In this document: positions 20,027 through 28,576 of the stretch, piece after piece
Numbering within the stretch: the first letter of the stretch is position 1
How the letters are laid out: each line of letters opens with the position of its first letter
Assembly: GCA_947646735.1 (NCBI GenBank)
Contig: CANTFK010000293.1
Coordinates: 1-28,576, forward strand
Origin: Peronospora farinosa
Lineage: Eukaryota > Oomycota > Peronosporomycetes > Peronosporales > Peronosporaceae
Length of the DNA: 28,576 bases
Reading direction: 5' to 3'
Program-made: the position numbers and the translations under genes
The notes under the pieces: generated by a model
The model's input: only the letters and a program-made list of their open reading frames with translations
The model's database searches: none
What the model was told of the DNA's origin: nothing

Positions 20027-20509
20027 ATGTTCTCGAAAATTTTGATCGTAGCCGGCATTCTCGCCTCAACTCTCGCGTCCGCCGATGTTCCGCTTTCCGT
20101 ACAGCACGATGCCACCAACTCATTGGTGGAATCTGTCGGAATCGCCAGCACCCGTAACCTGAGAGTCATGACTGAACAGACCGCGCTGGGTGAAACGACG
20201 ACACAGGCGTCGCAGTGCGATAACATCGGTAGTGGAGACGCTCAGCTTGCGAACGGGCTTCAGTTGCTGAATCTCGATCTGCTCGGGAATCAGTTGCTGG
20301 ATCTTGATCTGCTCGGGAATCAGTTGCTGGATCTCGATGTGCTCGGGTCCGTAGCCGCTGATAACATCCAATCGTGCTGCAACGCGTGCGTGAACAGCGT
20401 TCTCTGCATTGCGTTTAACTTCCAGCCACTCTTGTCACTCGAAGCGTGCGTGCTGTCACGTTCGAGGGTGGGTCGACAGGGAGGCCTCATCAACCTAAGT
20501 ATATTGTAA
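20027..20509 (+). CDS. Secreted RNLR/PAN-like candidate effector, unit 7
   Basis: Intact 160-residue copy with the MFSKILIVAG leader of units 1-3 and the same predicted protein. Its initiator is at 19969. The R segment that follows begins a group of three (21172, 23235, 25297) sharing CGCTTTGCAG and GGTTAAGACTG variants. Confidence 0.85.
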   Translation: MFSKILIVAGILASTLASADVPLSVQHDATNSLVESVGIASTRNLRVMTEQTALGETTTQASQCDNIGSGDAQLANGLQLLNLDLLGNQLLDLDLLGNQLLDLDVLGSVAADNIQSCCNACVNSVLCIAFNFQPLLSLEACVLSRSRVGRQGGLINLSIL

Positions 20510-22089
20510 CTTGGGAAGGGATGCGTATCCGCTGAGAAATCGCAAAAGGACTCTGCTACGAGCCGGTCACAGTTTGTGACCATTCGACGACACAGTTCCA
20601 GCGACAGAGTTTATTCATTCGTGGCAGAGCGTGTCCGGTACTTAGCGCGACGTGGTAGAAGGTCCGAGCACTACTTAAACGACGAGTAACAAACAATCAT
20701 ATTTTCGGATGTAGACGTGTTATTTTGTCAGAATGGACCTAAACGAGAGCCATCGATTGTTAACATCTAGAAGCATAGACCAGCGCAATATTGTCGTAGG
20801 TGGTATGCGATAGTTGGTCATCATAGTGAAGAATCGGGTCGGTAGGTAGGTACGATCGGACAAAATCATAAACATTTCAGCTATATGTGTTGCGCTTCCC
20901 ATGCAAGGCAATTTGAGACATAATCAATTGATACGAAGCACGAAGGTTGGCATCTCAATGAAATCCGAGTACCCAATAGTTTGAATACCACGATGGATAC
21001 CCATGAAAAGCTTACCAGTGTGGTTTTGGTTGCAATTACGTTCGATATCAACACATCAGTTTTAGGATCCTCACCTTTGATCTGTGCGGCAGCAAGTAGG
21101 CAAAATTCAATTGAGTACTTATGCGATACATTGATAACCAAAACTCGCGATTCTTTCATGTATTCTTATGGATTGATTTCGTTTCGCTTTGCAGCACTGG
21201 CAATAGAAATCGTAGTTCGTTCAGGTGTTGCGGATTTTCGTAGAATATCCAAAGGCACGCTCTTTCGTGAACATTTCTGGATCGCTCGTGTCAAATGCAA
21301 GACCAGTTCACGGTTCTGTGGGTACAGGTTAAGACTGCAATTTCCAGCAGGCAATCTTACGGTATTACAAATGGCGAAGGTACTGGTAGTTGGAACTTCT
21401 CAAAAACTTCGTTGGCCTAGTCGCTCGCACAATAGCTTACAATGATAGACAAGCTTGATGTGCACATGCCAGGTTTTACCACCAGTTAGTACGTGGTGAA
21501 TGGACAAATGGACAGTTGGACAGTTGCGTGGAATCGTTGGAGAGATTGATGCGAACCATCTTGTTATTGCACGAGGTTTCAAGGTAATCGAGGATTTTTG
21601 AGCTTTACACTTAAAATGAGGTCTGTCGCCTTGACGTCTGACTGCCCGTGCCGCAGGTCGAAGCCACCACTGCAACCGTTTAAAGAGTCTCAGACTCAAA
21701 GCTCCTTACTGCCAAGTTGCCAACCTGGTCTCAACCTGAGTCAGGCATAGACGACTGTGTGGCAACATGGCTCTACAGTCTCAAGACTACAATCTTATCT
21801 TTGCTGTATGAAGACGAAGGGACCTGAGGCCACGGCTTTCTCAAAACGACCGAATCCTGACTATTCTCAAAACGACCGACCCCTCATTATTCCCAAAACT
21901 GTAAGCTTCAGAGTTTCAGTCGCCCGAAACGTCTTAAAACGCATGATAGTTTACAGGGCTTTTTAATATCTTTTCTTAACCCCATTGATCCGCGCTAGTC
22001 GTCCTTGTAGCTCAAGAGCAGCTGATCGAAAGCTCATTCCCCAATCTCCTCTTTGACGACAAACTTTTCCTTTACTTTCCGATCGACCA

Positions 22090-22572
22090 ATGTTCTCGAA
22101 AATTTATATCGTAGCCGGCATTCTCGCCTCAACTCTCGCGTCCGCCGATGTTCCGCTTTCCGTACAGCACGATGCCACCAACTCATTGGTGGAATCTGTC
22201 GGAATCGCCAGCACCCGTAACCTGAGAGTCATGACTGAACAGACCGCGCTGGGTGAAACGACGACACAGGCGTCGCAGTGCGATAACATCGGTAGTGGAG
22301 ACGCTCAGCTTGCGAACGGGCTTCAGTTGCTGAATCTCGATCTGCTCGGGAATCAGTTGCTGGATCTTGATCTGCTCGGGAATCAGTTGCTGGATCTCGA
22401 TGTGCTCGGGTCCGTAGCCGCTGATAACATCCAATCGTGCTGCAACGCGTGCGTGAACAGCGTTCTCTGCATTGCGTTTAACTTCCAGCCACTCTTGTCA
22501 CTCGAAGCGTGCGTGCTGTCACGTTCGAGGGTGGGTCGACAGGGAGGCCTCATCAACCTAAGTATATTGTAA
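22090..22572 (+). CDS. Secreted RNLR/PAN-like candidate effector, unit 8 (Tyr6 variant)
   Basis: Intact 160-residue copy whose leader reads MFSKIYIVAG (AAAATTTATATCG), so residue 6 is Tyr instead of Leu. The 5' UTR has ACTTTTCC, the variant linked to the TATATCG-type leaders. Everything after the leader is unchanged. Its initiator is at 22032. Confidence 0.85.
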   Translation: MFSKIYIVAGILASTLASADVPLSVQHDATNSLVESVGIASTRNLRVMTEQTALGETTTQASQCDNIGSGDAQLANGLQLLNLDLLGNQLLDLDLLGNQLLDLDVLGSVAADNIQSCCNACVNSVLCIAFNFQPLLSLEACVLSRSRVGRQGGLINLSIL

Positions 22573-24152
22573 CTTGGGAAGGGATGCGTATCCGCTGAGA
22601 AATCGCAAAAGGACTCTGCTACGAGCCGGTCACAGTTTGTGACCATTCGACGACACAGTTCCAGCGACAGAGTTTATTCATTCGTGGCAGAGCGTGTCCG
22701 GTACTTAGCGCGACGTGGTAGAAGGTCCGAGCACTACTTAAACGACGAGTAACAAACAATCATATTTTCGGATGTAGACGTGTTATTTTGTCAGAATGGA
22801 CCTAAACGAGAGCCATCGATTGTTAACATCTAGAAGCATAGACCAGCGCAATATTGTCGTAGGTGGTATGCGATAGTTGGTCATCATAGTGAAGAATCGG
22901 GTCGGTAGGTAGGTACGATCGGACAAAATCATAAACATTTCAGCTATATGTGTTGCGCTTCCCATGCAAGGCAATTTGAGACATAATCAATTGATACGAA
23001 GCACGAAGGTTGGCATCTCAATGAAATCCGAGTACCCAATAGTTTGAATACCACGATGGATACCCATGAAAAGCTTACCAGTGTGGTTTTGGTTGCAATT
23101 ACGTTCGATATCAACACATCAGTTTTAGGATCCTCACCTTTGATCTGTGCGGCAGCAAGTAGGCAAAATTCAATTGAGTACTTATGCGATACATTGATAA
23201 CCAAAACTCGCGATTCTTTCATGTATTCTTATGGATTGATTTCGTTTCGCTTTGCAGCACTGGCAATAGAAATCGTAGTTCGTTCAGGTGTTGCGGATTT
23301 TCGTAGAATATCCAAAGGCACGCTCTTTCGTGAACATTTCTGGATCGCTCGTGTCAAATGCAAGACCAGTTCACGGTTCTGTGGGTACAGGTTAAGACTG
23401 CAATTTCCAGCAGGCAATCTTACGGTATTACAAATGGCGAAGGTACTGGTAGTTGGAACTTCTCAAAAACTTCGTTGGCCTAGTCGCTCGCACAATAGCT
23501 TACAATGATAGACAAGCTTGATGTGCACATGCCAGGTTTTACCACCAGTTAGTACGTGGTGAATGGACAAATGGACAGTTGGACAGTTGCGTGGAATCGT
23601 TGGAGAGATTGATGCGAACCATCTTGTTATTGCACGAGGTTTCAAGGTAATCGAGGATTTTTGAGCTTTACACTTAAAATGAGGTCTGTCGCCTTGACGT
23701 CTGACTGCCCGTGCCGCAGGTCGAAGCCACCACTGCAACCGTTTAAAGAGTCTCAGACTCAAAGCTCCTTACTGCCAAGTTGCCAACCTGGTCTCAACCT
23801 GAGTCAGGCATAGACGACTGTGTGGCAACATGGCTCTACAGTCTCAAGACTACAATCTTATCTTTGCTGTATGAAGACGAAGGGACCTGAGGCCACGGCT
23901 TTCTCAAAACGACCGAATCCTGACTATTCTCAAAACGACCGACCCCTCATTATTCCCAAAACTGTAAGCTTCAAAGTTTCAGTCGCCCGAAACGTCTTAA
24001 AACGCATGATAGTTTACAGGGCTTTTTAATATCTTTTCTTAACCCCATTGATCCGCGCTAGTCGTCCTTGTAGCTCAAGAGCAGCTGATCGAAAGCTCAT
24101 TCCCCAATCTCCTCTTTGACGACAAACTTTTCCTTTACTTTCCGATCGACCA

Positions 24153-24634
24153 ATGTTCTCGAAAATTATATCGTAGCCGGCATTCTCGCCTCAACTCTCG
24201 CGTCCGCCGATGTTCCGCTTTCCGTACAGCACGATGCCACCAACTCATTGGTGGAATCTGTCGGAATCGCCAGCACCCGTAACCTGAGAGTCATGACTGA
24301 ACAGACCGCGCTGGGTGAAACGACGACACAGGCGTCGCAGTGCGATAACATCGGTAGTGGAGACGCTCAGCTTGCGAACGGGCTTCAGTTGCTGAATCTC
24401 GATCTGCTCGGGAATCAGTTGCTGGATCTTGATCTGCTCGGGAATCAGTTGCTGGATCTCGATGTGCTCGGGTCCGTAGCCGCTGATAACATCCAATCGT
24501 GCTGCAACGCGTGCGTGAACAGCGTTCTCTGCATTGCGTTTAACTTCCAGCCACTCTTGTCACTCGAAGCGTGCGTGCTGTCACGTTCGAGGGTGGGTCG
24601 ACAGGGAGGCCTCATCAACCTAAGTATATTGTAA
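24153..24634 (+). pseudogene. Frameshifted array copy, unit 9
   Basis: It carries the AAAATTATATCG one-base-short leader of units 4 and 6 and stops after seven codons. Its 3' flank matches units 7 and 8 (GAATCGGG and TTAACATCTAG), not units 4 and 6, so leader and flank have different affinities. One private change lies upstream (CTTCAAAGTTTC at about 23971). Its initiator is at 24095. Confidence 0.8.
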
Positions 24635-26214
24635 CTTGGGAAGGGATGCGTATCCGCTGAGAAATCGCAAAAGGACTCTGCTACGAGCCGGTCACAGTTT
24701 GTGACCATTCGACGACACAGTTCCAGCGACAGAGTTTATTCATTCGTGGCAGAGCGTGTCCGGTACTTAGCGCGACGTGGTAGAAGGTCCGAGCACTACT
24801 TAAACGACGAGTAACAAACAATCATATTTTCGGATGTAGACGTGTTATTTTGTCAGAATGGACCTAAACGAGAGCCATCGATTGTTAACATCTAGAAGCA
24901 TAGACCAGCGCAATATTGTCGTAGGTGGTATGCGATAGTTGGTCATCATAGTGAAGAATCGGGTCGGTAGGTAGGTACGATCGGACAAAATCATAAACAT
25001 TTCAGCTATATGTGTTGCGCTTCCCATGCAAGGCAATTTGAGACATAATCAATTGATACGAAGCACGAAGGTTGGCATCTCAATGAAATCCGAGTACCCA
25101 ATAGTTTGAATACCACGATGGATACCCATGAAAAGCTTACCAGTGTGGTTTTGGTTGCAATTACGTTCGATATCAACACATCAGTTTTAGGATCCTCACC
25201 TTTGATCTGTGCGGCAGCAAGTAGGCAAAATTCAATTGAGTACTTATGCGATACATTGATAACCAAAACTCGCGATTCTTTCATGTATTCTTATGGATTG
25301 ATTTCGTTTCGCTTTGCAGCACTGGCAATAGAAATCGTAGTTCGTTCAGGTGTTGCGGATTTTCGTAGAATATCCAAAGGCACGCTCTTTCGTGAACATT
25401 TCTGGATCGCTCGTGTCAAATGCAAGACCAGTTCACGGTTCTGTGGGTACAGGTTAAGACTGCAATTTCCAGCAGGCAATCTTACGGTATTACAAATGGC
25501 GAAGGTACTGGTAGTTGGAACTTCTCAAAAACTTCGTTGGCCTAGTCGCTCGCACAATAGCTTACAATGATAGACAAGCTTGATGTGCACATGCCAGGTT
25601 TTACCACCAGTTAGTACGTGGTGAATGGACAAATGGACAGTTGGACAGTTGCGTGGAATCGTTGGAGAGATTGATGCGAACCATCTTGTTATTGCACGAG
25701 GTTTCAAGGTAATCGAGGATTTTTGAGCTTTACACTTAAAATGAGGTCTGTCGCCTTGACGTCTGACTGCCCGTGCCGCAGGTCGAAGCCACCACTGCAA
25801 CCGTTTAAAGAGTCTCAGACTCAAAGCTCCTTACTGCCAAGTTGCCAACCTGGTCTCAACCTGAGTCAGGCATAGACGACTGTGTGGCAACATGGCTCTA
25901 CAGTCTCAAGACTACAATCTTATCTTTGCTGTATGAAGACGAAGGGACCTGAGGCCACGGCTTTCTCAAAACGACCGAATCCTGACTATTCTCAAAACGA
26001 CCGACCCCTCATTATTCCCAAAACTGTAAGCTTCAGAGTTTCAGTCGCCCGAAACGTCTTAAAACGCATGATAGTTTACAGGGCTTTTTAATATCTTTTC
26101 TTAACCCCATTGATCCGCGCTAGTCGTCCTTGTAGCTCAAGAGCAGCTGATCGAAAGCTCATTCCCCAATCTCCTCTTTGACGACAAACTTTTCCTTTAC
26201 TTTCCGATCGACCA

Positions 26215-26697
26215 ATGTTCTCGAAAATTTATATCGTAGCCGGCATTCTCGCCTCAACTCTCGCGTCCGCCGATGTTCCGCTTTCCGTACAGCACGATGC
26301 CACCAACTCATTGGTGGAATCTGTCGGAATCGCCAGCACCCGTAACCTGAGAGTCATGACTGAACAGACCGCGCTGGGTGAAACGACGACACAGGCGTCG
26401 CAGTGCGATAACATCGGTAGTGGAGACGCTCAGCTTGCGAACGGGCTTCAGTTGCTGAATCTCGATCTGCTCGGGAATCAGTTGCTGGATCTTGATCTGC
26501 TCGGGAATCAGTTGCTGGATCTCGATGTGCTCGGGTCCGTAGCCGCTGATAACATCCAATCGTGCTGCAACGCGTGCGTGAACAGCGTTCTCTGCATTGC
26601 GTTTAACTTCCAGCCACTCTTGTCACTCGAAGCGTGCGTGCTGTCACGTTCGAGGGTGGGTCGACAGGGAGGCCTCATCAACCTAAGTATATTGTAA
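26215..26697 (+). CDS. Secreted RNLR/PAN-like candidate effector, unit 10 (Tyr6 variant)
   Basis: Intact 160-residue copy with the MFSKIYIVAG leader of unit 8. Its initiator is at 26157. Its 3' flank has the long AATGCTTTTCTACG allele otherwise seen only in unit 1, combined with the TTAATATCTAGAAGCG variant of units 4 and 6, so this last unit is a mosaic of array alleles. Confidence 0.85.
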   Translation: MFSKIYIVAGILASTLASADVPLSVQHDATNSLVESVGIASTRNLRVMTEQTALGETTTQASQCDNIGSGDAQLANGLQLLNLDLLGNQLLDLDLLGNQLLDLDVLGSVAADNIQSCCNACVNSVLCIAFNFQPLLSLEACVLSRSRVGRQGGLINLSIL

Positions 26698-27369
26698 CTT
26701 GGGAAGGGATGCGTATCCGCTGAGAAATCGCAAAAGGACTCTGCTACGAGCCGGTCACAGTTTGTGACCATTCGACGACACAGTTCCAGCGACAGAGTTT
26801 ATTCATTCGTGGCAGAGCGTGTCCGGTACTTAGCGCGACGTGGTAGAAGGTCCGAGCATTACTTAAACGACGAGTAACAAACAATCATATTTTCGGATGT
26901 AGACGTGTTATTTTGTCAGAATGGACCTAAATGCTTTTCTACGAGAGCCATCGATTGTTAATATCTAGAAGCGTAGACCAGCGCAATATTGTCGTAGGTG
27001 GTATGCGATAGTTGGTCATCATAGTGAAGAATTGGGTCGGTAGGTAGGTACGATCGGACAAAATCATAAACATTTCAGCTATATGTGTTGCGCTTCCCAT
27101 GCAAGGCAATTTGAGACATAATCAATTGATACGAAGCACGAAGGTTGGCATCTCAATGAAATCCGAGTACCCAATAGTTTGAATACCACGATGGATACCC
27201 ATGAAAAGCTTACCAGTGTGGTTTTGGTTGCAATTACGTTCGATATCAACACATCAGTTTTAGGATCCTCACCTTTGATCTGTGCGGCAGCAAGTAGGCA
27301 AAATTCAATTGAGTACTTATGCGATACATTGATAACCAAAACTCGCGATTCTTTCATGTATTCTTATGG

Positions 27370-27650
27370 ATTGATTTCGTTTCACTTTGCAGCACTGGCA
27401 ATAGAAATCGTAGTTCGTTCAGGTGTTGCGGATTTTCGTAGAATATCCAAAGGCACGCTCTTTCGTGAACATTTCTGGATTGCTCGTGTCAAATGCAAGA
27501 CCAGTTCACGGTTCTGTGGGTACAGGTTGAGACTGCAATTTCCAGCAGGCAATCTTACGGTATTACAAATGGCGAAGGTACTGGTAGTTGGAACTTCTCA
27601 AAAACTTCGTTGGCCTAGTCGCTCGCACAATAGCTTACAATGATAGACAA
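27370..27650 (+). repeat. R segment, right-most copy closing the array
   Basis: Homology to other R copies ends at TGATAGACAA (27650). The following ACTCTATGTCC is unrelated to the GCTTGATGTG found after every other R. This copy has a private change, GGATTGCTCG for GGATCGCTCG. It closes the array with the same edge as the left-most copy. Confidence 0.9.
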
Positions 27651-27922
27651 ACTCTATGTCCAGCAACGCTGGAGAAGAATGACATCGTTCCTTCATTGAC
27701 ATCTAGCACTACTTTAATTTGCAACATTTTGCAGTATCAAGTAAAAAAAATGTCGATAGCGTGACCGCGATCACCATTTAAGCTATTCTCTAGTCGAATG
27801 GTCATGGTCTGTGACGTCGGTGGTATTGGGAACGTTGATTGAATGGAGATTGACGTACGTTTGTAACTTCGTTGTCGCTGCATTAACTACCGTTTCATGT
27901 CTCCAGAAAATTAAGTTGGTGG
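27651..27922. other. Short flank between array and LTR
   Basis: 272 bp with no recognisable gene or repeat. It ends in GGTGG, which matches the first bases after the LTR (GGTGA) at four of five positions, compatible with a decayed target-site duplication. Confidence 0.4.
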
Positions 27923-28354
27923 TGTAACGGGGTGAGCCCGTTACATAATATTGACACTTATATGAAGTGTCAATAAAAATATTATTATATCTAATAATAT
28001 GTGACAATATTACCTTTTCTTATAATATTGTTCCTAGATCTCCTTGAAGTTGGAGATGCCCTCTCATTGGTTGATATGGGCCATCATATCAACCAACGCG
28101 CTGACCAATGACCGATGGACGCGCGCAATGAGTGGAGGGCAAGTTGTCAACATACATAGTTGTAGTTTAATATAGTTAACATAGGTTATAACAGATTAGT
28201 TTATTAGATAGTTAACTATATTAAATACAGTTTTCTTTTCCTCTACTTCTAAGCGTTTGTTTAGAAGTAAAGCTTCCTCTGCTCACGTGTACGTGAGGTA
28301 ATTGAGGCACCTGCTTTCAATGTAATCAGTATTGTCGGAGGGTGCCCCATTACA
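27923..28354 (+). mobile_element. 432-bp LTR composed largely of hairpins
   Basis: It begins TGTAACGGGG and ends CCCCATTACA, so it has TG...CA termini inside a short inverted repeat. Internal inverted repeats include 27923-27945 (TGTAACGGG/CCCGTTACA), 27950-27974 (ATTGACAC/GTGTCAAT), 27979-28000, 28069-28094 (GGTTGATATG/CATATCAACC), a perfect 15-bp stem 28166-28180 with 28211-28225 (TTTAATATAGTTAAC), 28245-28268 (ACTTCTAA/TTAGAAGT) and 28282-28297 (CTCACGTGTACGTGAG). GGTGACGC follows directly and could be a primer-binding site, although it lacks the usual first T. It is either a solo LTR or the 5' LTR of an element that runs out of the window. Confidence 0.7.
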
Positions 28355-28359
28355 GGTGA

Positions 28360-28576
28360 CGCAAATTTTTTTTCTTTAGTACAGCCGGTCCATTTAGTAT
28401 TTCTAACAACCTAATATTGTACACTTCGGCGAGGGCCTACACATCCCTGACCGGTCATGTAGACGGGCACTTCTATGAAGTTGCCTCGTACACACCTTAT
28501 GCACAAGCGAGGAAGCGGTTATACCGTCTTACCCTCGCGTGCGAGGGTGGTTGGGAGGTTGGTCGACTGCTTAAGC
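28360..28576 (+). other. Open frame after the LTR, probable retroelement internal region (partial)
   Basis: A plus-strand frame is open from 28360 to the window edge without an ATG. It includes GHVDGHFYEVASYTPYAQAR and then KRLYRLT. A decayed copy of part of it is at 1026-1111. Recurrence and position beside an LTR suggest retroelement coding sequence, but I cannot assign the domain, and the orientation of the whole element is not certain. Confidence 0.4.

Larger units (their letters stand above)
6710..27650 (+). repeat. Tandem array: ten ~2.06-kb gene units bounded by eleven 281-bp R segments
   Basis: R segments start at 6710, 8791, 10858, 12921, 14983, 17047, 19109, 21172, 23235, 25297 and 27370 (ATTGATTTCGT) and end at TGATAGACAA. 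Spacings are 2081, 2067, 2063, 2062, 2064, 2062, 2063, 2063, 2062 and 2073 bp. Homology to the flanks stops exactly at the R edge on each side, giving an R-gene-R-gene...R layout. All genes point the same way. Inner units differ at only a handful of sites. The first R and the next ~150 bp (to about 7140) differ more from the others, as expected of an outer edge that escaped homogenisation. The array most likely arose by unequal crossing-over with gene conversion. Collapse or expansion by the assembler cannot be excluded. Confidence 0.95.

Noticed and set aside
6710..27650. CRISPR array or centromeric satellite
   Set aside because: The period is ~2 kb with a promoter and ORF in each unit, there are no short repeats with unique spacers, and the units are gene-sized and coding.

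Overview
The window looks like genome sequence from an oomycete, most likely Phytophthora or a close relative. Three things point there. Secreted-protein genes carry an oomycete-type initiator core promoter (GCTCATTCTCCAATTT at 2658-2673, one-mismatch versions in the array). Their proteins have cleavable signal peptides followed by an RxLR-type tetrapeptide (RNLR) or a Cys-rich module. The flanks hold decayed Ty3/Gypsy-type and Helitron-like pieces. No prokaryotic operon logic, tRNA, rRNA or CRISPR is seen. All functional names are from reading the sequence, with no database search.

Layout. (1) 1-1745 is transposon debris: a broken minus-strand Gypsy polyprotein fragment, a small tandem duplication, and an LTR-like stretch made of consecutive hairpins. 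(2) 1745-2632 holds a Helitron-helicase-like fragment abutting an inverted, decayed, promoterless copy of the 5' part of the next gene. The inversion is centred near 2.38 kb. (3) 2658-5438 is a large secreted, Cys-rich then His-rich repeat protein gene. Its reading frame is open to 5438 except for one TAA at 3999-4001. (4) 5439-6709 has no convincing gene. (5) 6710-27650 is a tandem array of ten ~2.06-kb units, each with one gene for a 160-residue secreted protein, bounded by eleven copies of a 281-bp segment (R). (6) 27651-28576 is non-coding sequence, then a 432-bp LTR (27923-28354) and the start of a possible retroelement internal region.

How the genes relate. The big gene and the array gene look unrelated in their C-terminal parts. 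They do share core promoter, 5' leader, signal-peptide style and the first mature residues (a VQHDAT motif), so one secretion and expression leader appears to have been joined to different effector-like bodies. The array protein combines signal peptide, RNLR at residues 43-46, three 10-residue LLDLDLLGN-type repeats, and a C-terminal Cys pattern resembling a PAN/Apple domain. Six of the ten copies are intact. Four carry indels in the same few bases of the signal-peptide codons while the rest of the ORF is essentially invariant. This rapidly amplified, partly silenced candidate effector cluster is the main point of interest. Copy number and frameshifts in such an array depend on assembly quality.
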